Below are positions 1-8,441 of a DNA stretch of 34,579 bases, piece by piece. A model generated the notes under the pieces. That model saw only the letters and a list, made by a program, of their open reading frames with translations, searched no databases and was not told where the DNA came from. Source of the stretch: a virus. The stretch is from positions 1-34,579 of the IMG/VR virus record IMGVR_UViG_3300021406_000029. One strand, given 5' to 3'. Position numbers and translations under genes: made by a program. Within the stretch, counting starts at the first letter, position 1. Each line of letters begins with the position of its first letter.

Positions 1-115
1 TGCCATATTTATCCATAGTCCAAATGCGTGGATAAATAACATTGTCTGGATTATTAAATATCTTTGCATCGCCGTAGTCGCCTACACCGTAGTTCCCACC
101 ACCATACCCATATCC
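1..115. repeat. Left copy of 115-bp terminal overlap
   Basis: These bases reappear at 34465-34579 with only two differences (positions 19 t/a and 26 g/a). Joining the two copies gives a 34,464-bp circle and restores one uninterrupted reading frame. On the coding (minus) strand one change is silent in an Arg codon and the other swaps Thr for Ser, which looks like natural strain variation. I read this as the overlap of a circular or circularly permuted genome rather than a functional repeat. Confidence 0.85.
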
Positions 116-976
116 TATCGATTCTTCCTCAACACCTGCTGGTATTTGGGTCTGAATTGTTGTGCCAGCTCCACCTGCTCCCGTAACAGCCGACGTCGCT
201 ATCGTATCCGTTTGGATGGTGAATGTATTCTCATCCACGATGTTAGTGATGATAGTTTCACCATTAATCGACGCAGCGAGGATGCCATCCACATTTCCTG
301 ATGCCGCAATCTTAATTCTGTCACCCTTCAGCAGGCCATTAGCAGGATAATTGACATACAAATAACTTGCAGCCCAAGTCATATTGATTGTGTCTTGGCC
401 AGTACCATTCGATGCGATGCCAACATTAATCTGAACAGCAGCATTACTGACAACAGTGACAGGAAATGTTCCATTAATATTGGCCGCCGGAATACCAAAA
501 TATGTCCCTGTGACACCACTGATATTAATTAGATCTCCATTTTGGAAGTAATTGGTGATCTCCAAGGTGATGATCGGGCTATGAATAGTGAAATTGACAG
601 GAACATCGACTGCAGAATTGTATTCCGTTGAAAACGCATTTGGTATTGCAATAGGGGTAACGTTCAAAGGTGTGATGTTATAAAATGAATCATTCTGCAA
701 AGGAGAATAGGCATAAAGACGAGTAGTTGTTCCTATAATAGTAATAGGATTGCCCTTCTGATCCCGACAAGAAAATATATTCCGAGCTACGCCCAAAATG
801 GTTTGATTGTTTTGAGAGAAAATGCGTTGCCATCCACCGACCTTGCGTAACTTTCCTTCCTGAAAACGAATCTTATCGCCGTCAGTAAACAAGATAGTAT
901 CGAGAGGGGTAGAATCCTCCAAAGGATTGACCCCAGGTATAATGGCCAGCTTAATGCGTTTTCCCAGGGTCGCCAT
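1..976 (-). CDS. Tail hub / DNA-stabilisation protein, P22 gp10-like (N-terminal part)
   Basis: This is the first part of a 918-residue protein that continues at 34464 and stops at 32684; the joined length is exactly 919 codons. The ATG at 976 follows a TAGGTAG-type ribosome site, 10 nt after the previous stop codon. The N-terminus (PGVNPLEDSTPLDT, then DKIRFQEGKLRKVGGWQ, residues about 14-50) has the pattern of podovirus tail-hub / packaged-DNA stabilisation proteins such as P22 gp10, which plug the portal-adaptor stack. Residues 147-176 and 218-246 are two copies of a GD-x-I-x-I-x-G ... GI-x-A-x-x-ING motif. A GYG-rich segment with YGVGDYGD lies at 290-303. The family assignment is by pattern and gene order. 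The protein is about twice the size of P22 gp10, mostly because of inserted repeats. Confidence 0.7.
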   Translation of the reverse strand, partial: MATLGKRIKLAIIPGVNPLEDSTPLDTILFTDGDKIRFQEGKLRKVGGWQRIFSQNNQTILGVARNIFSCRDQKGNPITIIGTTTRLYAYSPLQNDSFYNITPLNVTPIAIPNAFSTEYNSAVDVPVNFTIHSPIITLEITNYFQNGDLINISGVTGTYFGIPAANINGTFPVTVVSNAAVQINVGIASNGTGQDTINMTWAASYLYVNYPANGLLKGDRIKIAASGNVDGILAASINGETIITNIVDENTFTIQTDTIATSAVTGAGGAGTTIQTQIPAGVEEESIGYGYGGGNYGVGDYGDAKIFNNPDNVIYPRIWTMDKYG

Positions 977-985
977 GGCTACCTA

Positions 986-1870
986 CTAAAAATGTTCGAT
1001 GATACGCACCAATCCGGGAGATCCCGATCCACCAGAAGATACAGTTCCACCACTACCACCATTACCATATCCGATCGCGGTCAGTCCTATGCTTCCAGGG
1101 GGCTGCGAAGTGATCTGTCCGAATACCGGACTAGCTCCTCCAAATCCGGAAACGGGAGTAGGTAAATTAGCGCTGTAGCCACCGGTGCCGCCTTGTAATA
1201 GCAACGGACTCGCCGATATGCCAACAATAACTCCTGTGCCGCCTGCACCACCAGTAGTTCCTGAACCACTACTGCCACCTGTCGCTGTGATGGTGCCACC
1301 TGCAGAAGGGGAAAGGACAGTGGATCCACCCGCGCCATTCGGTGCTCCAGCCGCTCCAATGTTAACCGCGATAGATGCGCCAGCTTGTGTGGCGGTTAAT
1401 TGGCACCAGAAGTAGCCACCACCACCACCACCTGCTCCACCACCACTAAATACAGTTCCACCACCACCACCACCAACACCCTCGACAGTAACATAAGAAA
1501 TATTGGCACTAGCTGTGTAAGTGCTACTGGAAGTATAGATGAATACATTTGGAGGAGTTGTAGCAGAACCGCTCCCAATAGGAACGTAGGTGTGCGTCAC
1601 AGGATCGATGCTGCCAATCTGGAGCCACTGCACGCCGTCATAGATATTGTAGATCCAGTCGGTGGAAACAGTAGTATTGATCCAGGTAGAACCGGCCGTC
1701 AAAATCGGCGCCGTTGGTGCTGTATTGCCGATGTTATTGGTGAAAGAGGCAAGCAATTGTGTATCTTGTGCACTCAAGTTACCATTTAACTGAGTTCCCC
1801 ACACATTCGCATCAATAGATGAGTTTGGTACGGGTAATGTCCATGAAAAATTAGGCGTAGATGTAGGCAT
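986..1870 (-). CDS. Glycine-rich tail fibre / adhesin-like protein
   Basis: A 294-residue protein. Its N-terminal half has the usual fibre-base look (WTLPVPNSSIDANVWGTQLN near the start, then a YNIYDGVQWLQIG segment near residue 80). From about residue 130 onward it is dominated by runs of glycine with interspersed Ser, Ala and Pro, ending in SPGLVRIIEHF. Glycine-rich C-terminal domains with this kind of ending are common in phage fibre tips, and in T-even-type gp38 adhesins polyglycine helices form the receptor-binding body. It starts one base after the stop of the adaptor gene (TAATATG), suggesting translational coupling. Receptor binding is an inference. Its place between adaptor and tail hub is unusual for a fibre, so a collar or tail-needle role is possible. 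Confidence 0.6.
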   Translation of the reverse strand: MPTSTPNFSWTLPVPNSSIDANVWGTQLNGNLSAQDTQLLASFTNNIGNTAPTAPILTAGSTWINTTVSTDWIYNIYDGVQWLQIGSIDPVTHTYVPIGSGSATTPPNVFIYTSSSTYTASANISYVTVEGVGGGGGGTVFSGGGAGGGGGGYFWCQLTATQAGASIAVNIGAAGAPNGAGGSTVLSPSAGGTITATGGSSGSGTTGGAGGTGVIVGISASPLLLQGGTGGYSANLPTPVSGFGGASPVFGQITSQPPGSIGLTAIGYGNGGSGGTVSSGGSGSPGLVRIIEHF

Positions 1871-1871
1871 A

Positions 1872-2549
1872 TTACATACTCAAATTATTGATGGTGGAAC
1901 GTTGGGAGTTGCGTAACCGTAACTGGCTAAGAGCAACACCCGCTTTTTCAAATTCACTGGCCGCGAGTTCTGGAGATTGTAAACTGTCCCTATAGAAAAT
2001 CCCGCGCGCCTTATATCTCGTAACATCCTGGGTAAAATCACCCAACCAGATGCTGGTATCATTCTCATTTACTGGGTAGGCATCTCGGTAGTAGTAATAC
2101 ATCTCCAATATATAATTTCCCGTATTTGTCCACGGATGAAGATATAGATTATTACCGAATATTGCCCATACGGCTGGTGTACCTTGATCCGATCCAAACC
2201 GACGGAAGTTCTTCAAGTCATAGAATGTTCTTTCCTCAAATCCGCTCGATGCAGTAACGATCGTGTATGAGTTATAATCCTGTGGAAAAACTGGCGGATT
2301 TGGAAGAGGAGGAACCGGACCAATCAACAGGATTAATTCCAGTACACTGATGAAATCAGCAGGTAATGGAACATGGTCCGTGAAAGCCGGAACATCGATA
2401 TAAACCAACTCTGTATTGATAAATAGTTGTTCAATCTCGAGCTCTTTAATGGCGCTCACAATGGCATTCTGAACCTGCGTGGAAAAGCTGGCATCACGAT
2501 ACGTTTCTGCCAGAATCTGCGTTGTCATTTGACCAAATGTAAGCGCCAT
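1872..2549 (-). CDS. Head-tail adaptor, P22 gp4-like
   Basis: A 225-residue protein starting MALTFGQMTTQILAETYRD, mostly helical at the N-terminus, followed by a segment rich in Pro and aromatic residues (VPLPADFISVLELI) and a C-terminal helix. This arrangement, the size and the position after the capsid genes and before the tail hub match the phage adaptor family (P22 gp4 type), which forms the ring under the portal and receives the tail hub. It lies 11 bp downstream of the preceding gene with an AGGATA ribosome site. No catalytic motif is visible; P22 gp4 has been reported to have muramidase activity, but I see no basis to claim that here. Confidence 0.6.
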   Translation of the reverse strand: MALTFGQMTTQILAETYRDASFSTQVQNAIVSAIKELEIEQLFINTELVYIDVPAFTDHVPLPADFISVLELILLIGPVPPLPNPPVFPQDYNSYTIVTASSGFEERTFYDLKNFRRFGSDQGTPAVWAIFGNNLYLHPWTNTGNYILEMYYYYRDAYPVNENDTSIWLGDFTQDVTRYKARGIFYRDSLQSPELAASEFEKAGVALSQLRLRNSQRSTINNLSM

Positions 2550-2560
2550 AAAGTACTATC

Positions 2561-3079
2561 CTATACGTTACCTTGGCAGAGATAGTCTACTTCAAGGTAG
2601 ACAGTTCCTGTAGCTGCAGCGGTCGCGAGGCCAGCAGTCACAGTAAGTACCATGTTGTAGTAACCATTGTTCGAACCAACGGTGTTCTCGTTATCAGCAT
2701 ACATATAACCAACACCACGGGTCTGCACACCATTGGTGAATGCAGGAGCGGTATTAGCAAATACATGCACTTGACCAGCTGAACCGCCGCCAACATTACC
2801 GAGGCTAGCGCCAGTGATAAAGCGGAAAGCAGCTGGAGCATCCAGTTGATTATCACCTAATTCGAATGTACCGGTAGGGGTAGCATTCGTATCAAGGGGA
2901 GCGAAGTAAACCAGTGTTGAGAGAATCACAATCCCATCAGGAGGAATGAAATTCGTAGCAACAATGGTGTCACCATTAGCCAAAGCACCAGTCAATTCGA
3001 AATACGCACCAACACGGAATGTGTGACCGGGTACAACAGGAGACTGAGCTTGGAGATTTGTGAAGTTATAAACAGTCAT
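2561..3079 (-). CDS. Beta-rich head-associated protein, unknown
   Basis: A 172-residue protein that I do not recognise as a named family. It is poor in charged residues and rich in Thr, Val, Gly and Ala, predicting mostly beta strands. There is no signal peptide or clear membrane segment. A good AGGAGA ribosome site precedes the ATG, and the gene follows the major capsid gene by only 10 bp. That place, immediately behind a capsid gene, is often held by decoration, head-completion or fibre proteins, so a capsid-surface role is the most economical guess. Confidence 0.5.
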   Translation of the reverse strand: MTVYNFTNLQAQSPVVPGHTFRVGAYFELTGALANGDTIVATNFIPPDGIVILSTLVYFAPLDTNATPTGTFELGDNQLDAPAAFRFITGASLGNVGGGSAGQVHVFANTAPAFTNGVQTRGVGYMYADNENTVGSNNGYYNMVLTVTAGLATAAATGTVYLEVDYLCQGNV

Positions 3080-3089
3080 GTTTCATCTC

Positions 3090-4205
3090 CTAAGAAGTTT
3101 GAGCGACATAAGTAGGCAGAACGATAACACCATGGTCGGTGCCATTGAACTGGATCTTCTTAATGCCCCAGATTGCGTTGATTGCGATACGGCGAGTCTG
3201 AGCAATATCAATGACATCTTCCCTTATGATGAATCCAGGCACAATTTCTTTACCATCAGAGAATCCGCGGCCTAGAGCCATAACAGCAGCATCACGACCA
3301 CAGAAAATCGCACGGCGTGTATTGGCAAGAACCAGGTTGGTTCCAGAGTCAACACCATTTGGAATTTTGTCCGTTTTGAAGATTTCGGTTTGCGAGTAAA
3401 CCATCGAACGCGCAATGCCACCATCTGTTTTACCAGCAGCGATCAAGTTACCGAAGATATCACGGTACTGAATAGGAGCCGAAGTATCTTGAAGTAGCGA
3501 TTGCCATTGGCGCGTATGAACGTACATATGGTATTTTACACCATCACGCTCAGAGATCGGGCGAATGTAAGGACGAACGGTTTCTGCTTCAGCTTCGAGC
3601 TCATCGATATGGATGAATTTCAGCGTCGCAGTAGGATCAGCATTTACTGCTTGATCGCTTGTCAAACCATTTGGATAGTAAACACGGTTAGCACTAGGAG
3701 CAAGTACAGTGTTCAAACCTTGAAGGGTTTGTTTTTGTACGCCGGTATAAGTGTAACCATCATAAACGAAGCTGTTAGGGTTAAAGCCAGCAAGCTGATA
3801 AAGAACCGAAACCACACCACGTTGTGCCAACCAATCCATGGATACTTTGTAAGTATCTTCAGGAAGATCGTACAGAACCCGTTGTTGCGAGATCGTCATT
3901 GTGTTTGGAATCTCGATTGGGTAACGCAGTTGGTTAATAAACAGATCTTCAGTGAAGTATGTAAGCGCATTACCTTGACCGGTAGCAGCTTGATCACCAA
4001 TAAGACCAGGACCAGTCTGACGTAGCAAGAAGCTAATACGAACACTGTCACCAGCCATGTTTTGGAGTTTTTCTTGTTTGGAAACGATTCCTGCTTCCAT
4101 CATCGATGCGAGCAGCCCTGTATCTGTGACGAAGTCTTTATATATCCGGTTGGACCATAATTTGACTGTCTGTAGATCAGAGCTGGCGAATTGGGTAATT
4201 GCCAT
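3090..4205 (-). CDS. Major capsid protein, N4-gp56 family
   Basis: A 371-residue protein from the ATG at 4205, preceded by GAGGT seven bases upstream; an in-frame TTG further upstream lacks such a site. The N-terminal pattern (VKLWSNRIYKDFVTDTGLLA) and the following segment with GDSVRISFLLRQTGPGLIGD near residues 50-70 resemble the N4 gp56-type major capsid family, which has the HK97 fold. The length fits a capsid subunit, and it follows the scaffold gene as expected in P22-like head clusters. The 267-bp leader upstream holds a long hairpin and three short repeats, unlike the tight spacing elsewhere in the operon, and could tune the very high expression this protein needs. Confidence 0.8.
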   Translation of the reverse strand: MAITQFASSDLQTVKLWSNRIYKDFVTDTGLLASMMEAGIVSKQEKLQNMAGDSVRISFLLRQTGPGLIGDQAATGQGNALTYFTEDLFINQLRYPIEIPNTMTISQQRVLYDLPEDTYKVSMDWLAQRGVVSVLYQLAGFNPNSFVYDGYTYTGVQKQTLQGLNTVLAPSANRVYYPNGLTSDQAVNADPTATLKFIHIDELEAEAETVRPYIRPISERDGVKYHMYVHTRQWQSLLQDTSAPIQYRDIFGNLIAAGKTDGGIARSMVYSQTEIFKTDKIPNGVDSGTNLVLANTRRAIFCGRDAAVMALGRGFSDGKEIVPGFIIREDVIDIAQTRRIAINAIWGIKKIQFNGTDHGVIVLPTYVAQTS

Positions 4206-4277
4206 AATAGACCTCAAAAAGTTAAAAACAAACGATCCGGGAAATCCGGAAGGTTAAGTCAGTTCCTTTAAGCGGCC

Positions 4278-4350
4278 TTTTACCGTGAGGCACACGACGG
4301 CTTTTAACGTGATCCACACGGGTGCTTTGGTTTTTACCGTGAACCACACG
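4278..4350. repeat. Three direct repeats in capsid-gene leader
   Basis: Three 19-bp copies of TTTTA-(A/C)-CGTGA-NN-CACACG occur at 4278-4296, 4302-4320 and 4332-4350 (plus-strand reading), 24 and 30 bp apart. On the coding strand each reads CGTGTG-NNT-CACG followed by TTAAAA or GTAAAA, and each can form a CGTG/CACG mini-hairpin with a five-base loop. They lie in the untranslated leader between scaffold and capsid genes. Function is unknown; protein-binding sites on DNA or RNA are the simplest ideas. Confidence 0.75.
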
Positions 4351-4367
4351 AAGAGCCATTAACGCAG

Positions 4368-4441
4368 ACTCGTAAGGAAAGACCTCCCGCTCTCACACAC
4401 TGCCGAAGCCCAGGATGCATAAGAGGTCTTAGCTTACGAGT
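4368..4441 (-). other. Long hairpin between scaffold and capsid genes
   Basis: The arms 4368-4376 (ACTCGTAAG) and 4433-4441 (CTTACGAGT) pair over 9 bp. After a 2x2 internal loop, 4379-4386 (AAGACCTC) pairs with 4423-4430 (GAGGTCTT) over 8 bp. The 36-base apical part contains CTTCGG in the transcript sense, able to form a UUCG-type mini-loop. The right arm in transcript sense is not followed by a U tract, so it does not look like an intrinsic terminator. It lies 31 bp past the scaffold stop codon and could be an RNA processing or stability element, a packaging-related site or a small RNA. Confidence 0.65.
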
Positions 4442-4472
4442 TTACCAAGTAATCAATAGTTTAACAAGCAAA

Positions 4473-5528
4473 TTACATTCCACCCTGTAGTTTACGAAGC
4501 ACATCGTGGAACGCTTTGGGATCAACTCCACGGCCATGTGAATTCATAAACTTATCATCAAATCTATCCAGTCCAGCGTATATTCCTACATCTTCGGATG
4601 GCTTAAGCATTACACCAGGAACTTCACGTGCTGCCGAGGCAGAAGCGCGCATGTTTTGTTCTACTTTCCCTAGATTTGTTCCCCTCGGAGCAGAAGCAGC
4701 AGGGGCTTTTGCTTGATAGCCGTAGTTCTTCGAGATCTTGTAGAACATCTCCGCCACGTTTTGGCCTTTTGTCAGTGCTGCTTGGGCAAGATTATAAAGC
4801 TTCTGGGTGGCAAGTTGTTGCGCTTCTTGTTCGTTTGCTCCCAGCATCTGAGCTGTGGCGATCTCAGCATCCACCAAATGCTTATACGCATGATCAAAGT
4901 CAGGCTGCTTCTGAACAAATTCTGCCTGCTGCATGTTCACAGCGTTTGCGAAATAACGCTCGTATTGATTGGATTCCGACAACTTGCTTTGTGCTTCAAG
5001 TTTCTTCTCAAGTTCATTGATCTTCTTCATGTAAAGATTGTGTGCCTGCTCATCCACGGGATCCAGTTCTTGGATCTTTTGTTCCTCAGCAGCATTGAGT
5101 TTATCGAGAGCTTTATTGTAGAGTTCTAACTCAGTCTGATAGCGAATACGTTCTTCCCTCTCCTTATCCAAGGCAGCTTCTAGAGTTTTCCGCTTTTCAA
5201 TCTCTTTATTGAGACGTTTCTTCGGGATAACCTTAAGCGAAGCATCGTCATCATCATCTTGTTCTTCCTGTACTGGTTGAACCTCTTGGTCCATTTGGGT
5301 GTCAGTATCGGGCTCTTCTGTTTCTTGGGGAGGGAATTCAACAGGAATCTCATTAGTTTGTGGAACATTATCGGCCTCCATTTCAGCAAGCTTGTTAATA
5401 CGCTCCAGTTCTTTATGAAATGCATTAACATCGAGTTTTCCCGGGGCTTTCCAATCCAAATTGGACTCTTGTAGTTGAATGTCTACACCTTTGGCGTCAC
5501 TAATTGTTAACTCTGAATTATCTGTCAT
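4473..5528 (-). CDS. Scaffolding protein
   Basis: A 351-residue, highly charged protein. Residues about 50-100 are strongly acidic (QEEQDDDDD), followed by Lys/Glu-rich coiled coil from about 105 to 200, Ala- and Gln-rich helices to about 270, and a low-complexity tail ending in a basic, helical segment (FHDVLRKLQGG). Size, composition and position directly upstream of the major capsid gene match phage scaffolding proteins, which direct procapsid assembly and bind coat protein through a basic C-terminal helix. No serine-protease motif is seen, so a scaffold-protease fusion is unlikely. The ATG follows GGAAG. There is no sequence-level match to a specific scaffold that I can name. Confidence 0.7.
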   Translation of the reverse strand: MTDNSELTISDAKGVDIQLQESNLDWKAPGKLDVNAFHKELERINKLAEMEADNVPQTNEIPVEFPPQETEEPDTDTQMDQEVQPVQEEQDDDDDASLKVIPKKRLNKEIEKRKTLEAALDKEREERIRYQTELELYNKALDKLNAAEEQKIQELDPVDEQAHNLYMKKINELEKKLEAQSKLSESNQYERYFANAVNMQQAEFVQKQPDFDHAYKHLVDAEIATAQMLGANEQEAQQLATQKLYNLAQAALTKGQNVAEMFYKISKNYGYQAKAPAASAPRGTNLGKVEQNMRASASAAREVPGVMLKPSEDVGIYAGLDRFDDKFMNSHGRGVDPKAFHDVLRKLQGGM

Positions 5529-5531
5529 ATT

Positions 5532-5819
5532 TTACTTCCATTGTTTGTTAATATTGCAGGTTTTTGATCCATCCAACTCACGTATAAGAGAGATATGTTG
5601 GGCTCTCCAGCGGTGAATAATGATTTCCTTTAATTCCTTTAGTTGGGCACGCATATCCGCGAATAACGTGTCCGCCTCCATATGATTCTCAATATGGTAA
5701 TGGAACAAAATGTACTCTAACTCATCGAGGAATTGTTCTTTGAAGGTTGTAAATTCCTTTAAATGGGAGTCCAAACGAACTTCTATCTCATTTAACTCGG
5801 CAGGCACCTTAATCTTCAT
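5532..5819 (-). CDS. Small coiled-coil protein between portal and scaffold
   Basis: A 95-residue protein, largely helical, with heptad-like spacing of Leu/Ile through most of its length (LNEIEVRLDSHLKEF, then LKELKEIIIHRW). The GAGGAG ribosome site is strong and it ends four bases before the scaffold start. I do not recognise a family. Its position in the head-assembly block suggests an assembly factor or minor scaffold component, but nothing in the sequence proves it. Confidence 0.55.
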   Translation of the reverse strand: MKIKVPAELNEIEVRLDSHLKEFTTFKEQFLDELEYILFHYHIENHMEADTLFADMRAQLKELKEIIIHRWRAQHISLIRELDGSKTCNINKQWK

Positions 5820-5839
5820 AGTTATGCTCCTCAGATGAA

Positions 5840-7906
5840 TTATTGTTGTATGGCCATCTCCTTATACATGCGTTCAGCATCCATGCTTAAGTTGGCCATC
5901 TCTCTGGCACTACGGACCTGATCATAATCAGCTTGGGCATTGGCTTTCTTGGCAGCCATAAATGCATCCACATCCGCATGCTCTAATTCTTTCTGTTTCA
6001 GCATCGCATCGGCCTGCGCTCGCAGAGCCTCAGCTTCCTGTTTTGCGGCCGAAGCTTGTTTGAACAACACTTCCGCCTGTGTTAGCGCTTCCATCATAGG
6101 ATCTGGTCCTTGAGGAGGAGGGGGCGCCATCATTTGCTTGATCTTACCGAGATTTTCCCCATCAAATGGAGCGTATTCCATCACCAATGGCATAATGTCC
6201 ACAGGATTAGGCTTATTAGCGAGAATTCCAGCAAGCTGCAGAAGTTTCTCAAATATTGTCTGTCTTTCATCTGGCGTGTGCGGCGTCTTTTCAATGGTGA
6301 CATCATATTCATCCGTTAGATTATCCATCAAGAGCGGTACGTATTGTGCCGATCCTTCTGGAGTAATGTGTTTGATGAGCCTACCTTCCGAGTTATCGAC
6401 CAACACACGTAAGATATCTATCATGACATGCCCTGTTTCGACCGTATATTGCTCTAGGGCATCAAAGTAAGGTGCAAGCACCATAAGACCCTGACGAACT
6501 AACTGTGCGTTTAACTGGGCAGTCATGAGCTTAGAATCAGTCATGCCCATAAAATCAGGGGTAACACCAATCACTTCCATGAGAGAGCGATTAGCAAAGT
6601 CGATCATTTGAAGCAGTCCATCCGGGACCGGGGGAGCGATCTTCGGACGGACTTTATTGGCCATAAGCGCGCCGGGACTGTAAATAGTCACCTGCGCAGC
6701 CTTGGTATAAGTATCGAGGAATCCTTCCAAGTTAGGCACAGCATCGGATTCGATCTCTACGCCACCCTTTGGAATGGTTTTCAGGAATCCCTCGTAGTCG
6801 GATACAGCCTGGTTCATGAGACGCTGAGGCTCTTTCATGGAACGTACCATGCCGTAGTAGCACTGGCGGATCTCATCATACTTTCCGGTCATGCACTTCA
6901 TGGAGAAGGACTTCTGCGTAAAGTTCTCAGACTTGCGAATAACTTGATTGCCTACAATATCAGCACGGTAGTATTTCCATTGTTTCTGCATAACGGACTT
7001 AACGTTCTCAAAACCTAAAGTTCTGAATGCTTCCTTCATGGTGGCGTTATCGCCAGAGGGAATCGGAACAATCTTATCCATGTAGGGATTGCATTTGTAT
7101 TTCTCCTGCATCACCTTGGCGAGCTCTACCACTTGCTGCGTGTGCGGATCATTTGGATCGCCTTCAAAGCCTTGCAATGGATTCTCGATGCGGTAGAAGG
7201 GAACCTTATCTCTCCATTGATATTGGTAGATAACGCCCAAGGACTTCACAATCATAACAGTATCAAAGAAGTCTAAGAACCGCGCATCGACAGCTGCGCC
7301 AAATTCGGCATCTGCTTCTTCTTTTTGGTCTTTGTTCAGTCCAACTAACCATTGATGAAGTTTGTTTCTATCAATAATGTGAGCTCTGCAAAGCCAGTTA
7401 GCTGATCCCAAGTTCTGGTTACGAGTTGTAACGTCCCACATCATGAAGTAAGGAAATATGCGCTCAGCATACGCCTCGCCATTGGGGTTCTTATCGTACT
7501 CAATGTTGTAGTCCACAAACCCAAGTCCACAGATGAGCATATCACGCATGGCAAGACTGGTCTGGTAGCGATAGTTGGATGTGTCTTCTATCCACCGAAT
7601 ACCGTCATTAGCAAGATCGGTATAGCCCTGCTCTTGTCCACTAAGAAGGCGTGGCACACACTTAATGTCCGAGCGGTTTTGGATTTGAAAGCCAGTGATT
7701 GCATCGAGAATGGTCTGCGTACGGTTGATGGTACGCGTAGGCATATTGTTTGCTAGTTGTCGTTGGTAGTCTTCTTGGAGCCATTGGCTGCCTTCGTAGA
7801 TCCCGAAATTATCCCTGATCTCATTCGCCCGCCACCAAGCCGTGACCAGCAGGTTGTCCTGGATGTTGCCATGAGCTTCCGCAACGATGTCATAGTCACT
7901 TTTCAT
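5840..7906 (-). CDS. Portal protein, P22-like
   Basis: A 688-residue protein. The N-terminal region has the P22-portal pattern: WWRANEIRDNFGIYEGSQW near residues 25-43, then PTRTINRTQTILDAITGFQ at about 56-74 followed by QNRSD. The last ~90 residues are an Ala/Gln/Glu-rich coiled coil like the barrel helix of long portals. The portal is the dodecameric ring at the capsid vertex through which the terminase pumps DNA. It is the first gene of the late operon and has its own upstream promoter (7937-7965), divergent from 8034-8441. Length is close to the P22 portal. Paired TGTATACA sites sit 76-105 bp upstream of the start, so its transcription may be controlled with that of the divergent gene. 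Confidence 0.85.
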   Translation of the reverse strand: MKSDYDIVAEAHGNIQDNLLVTAWWRANEIRDNFGIYEGSQWLQEDYQRQLANNMPTRTINRTQTILDAITGFQIQNRSDIKCVPRLLSGQEQGYTDLANDGIRWIEDTSNYRYQTSLAMRDMLICGLGFVDYNIEYDKNPNGEAYAERIFPYFMMWDVTTRNQNLGSANWLCRAHIIDRNKLHQWLVGLNKDQKEEADAEFGAAVDARFLDFFDTVMIVKSLGVIYQYQWRDKVPFYRIENPLQGFEGDPNDPHTQQVVELAKVMQEKYKCNPYMDKIVPIPSGDNATMKEAFRTLGFENVKSVMQKQWKYYRADIVGNQVIRKSENFTQKSFSMKCMTGKYDEIRQCYYGMVRSMKEPQRLMNQAVSDYEGFLKTIPKGGVEIESDAVPNLEGFLDTYTKAAQVTIYSPGALMANKVRPKIAPPVPDGLLQMIDFANRSLMEVIGVTPDFMGMTDSKLMTAQLNAQLVRQGLMVLAPYFDALEQYTVETGHVMIDILRVLVDNSEGRLIKHITPEGSAQYVPLLMDNLTDEYDVTIEKTPHTPDERQTIFEKLLQLAGILANKPNPVDIMPLVMEYAPFDGENLGKIKQMMAPPPPQGPDPMMEALTQAEVLFKQASAAKQEAEALRAQADAMLKQKELEHADVDAFMAAKKANAQADYDQVRSAREMANLSMDAERMYKEMAIQQ

Positions 7907-7936
7907 GAAATAGCCTAGATATATCTTGTACCCAAA

Positions 7937-7965
7937 ATAGTATCCAGTTTACGATGTATTTGCAA
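7937..7965 (-). promoter_or_regulatory. Sigma70-like promoter for the portal/late operon
   Basis: On the minus strand TTGCAA (7965-7960) and TACTAT (7942-7937) are separated by 17 bp, a good sigma70 match. The portal start codon lies 30 bp downstream. This is a sequence-based prediction; a late promoter might instead need a regulator. Confidence 0.55.
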
Positions 7966-7982
7966 CTTTAAAGCACTTTCTG

Positions 7983-8012
7983 TGTATACAATTTCAACCC
8001 GATTGTATACAA
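7983..8012. promoter_or_regulatory. Two tandem TGTATACA operator-like palindromes
   Basis: Perfect palindromes TGTATACA lie at 7983-7990 and 8004-8011 (the second within TTGTATACAA, 8003-8012), with centres 21 bp apart, two helical turns. They sit between the divergent portal and 8034 genes, where the core promoter of the rightward gene should be (its ribosome site AAAGGAG is at about 8022). The same palindrome recurs in five other intergenic places. Paired, helically phased sites are typical of cooperative repressor binding. Confidence 0.65.
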
Positions 8013-8033
8013 TGAAAGAAAAAAGGAGCTACT

Positions 8034-8441
8034 ATGAACGAAGATACAGTTGCAGCAATGATGAAGCAGCGAAAAAAGTACTTTATGCTCAAGTCAGCTG
8101 TATCCCAATCTCTGCTCTGCAACACAAAACTGGAAGCCCTCGGTGACAGGGTCATCATGGAATTCCGGAGATTCTTCGAAACTTCTGACATTTACCTTGA
8201 AATAGAATTGATCCAGCTGAGTATGAAATTCATACGCAAAAGCGGCGGTAAAAAATATCTCCGTTATTTCCTTTCCATCGATCATAGTGGCACTGATATA
8301 GACACTTCGAAAGAAATATGTGCACATATACGGTCGCTGCTTGAAGCATCCAGAGTCGATTATGAATCCGTATCTCCAAAGAATGAGAAGACCATCGAGA
8401 TAGAGTTCTACTCGCGCTATTCTGATGGCAACGATGTCTAA
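8034..8441 (+). CDS. Unknown protein, operator-controlled early gene
   Basis: A 135-residue protein preceded by an excellent AAAGGAG site. It looks soluble and alpha/beta: two helical segments at the start (KKYFMLKSAVSQSLL), a central basic stretch (KSGGKKYLRYF) and a C-terminal part with short strands (KTIEIEFYSRYSD). I do not recognise a family. It is the first gene of a two-gene plus-strand unit that stands alone inside minus-strand late and packaging genes, directly behind two TGTATACA palindromes, so it is probably expressed at a different time from its neighbours. A regulator or anti-host function would fit but is not shown. Confidence 0.65.
   Translation: MNEDTVAAMMKQRKKYFMLKSAVSQSLLCNTKLEALGDRVIMEFRRFFETSDIYLEIELIQLSMKFIRKSGGKKYLRYFLSIDHSGTDIDTSKEICAHIRSLLEASRVDYESVSPKNEKTIEIEFYSRYSDGNDV

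Noticed and set aside
1185-1789. Plus-strand frames opposite the glycine-rich protein
   Set aside because: They mirror the GGN-rich coding strand as Pro/Thr-rich sequence, have no ribosome sites and no homology pattern.
3501-4025. A 174-codon open plus-strand frame opposite the capsid gene
   Set aside because: It is antisense to a strongly supported capsid protein and has no ribosome site or recognisable domain.
4368-4441. Self-cleaving ribozyme or tRNA-like RNA
   Set aside because: The conserved hammerhead core was not found, and no cloverleaf or anticodon arm can be drawn. I keep only the generic hairpin.
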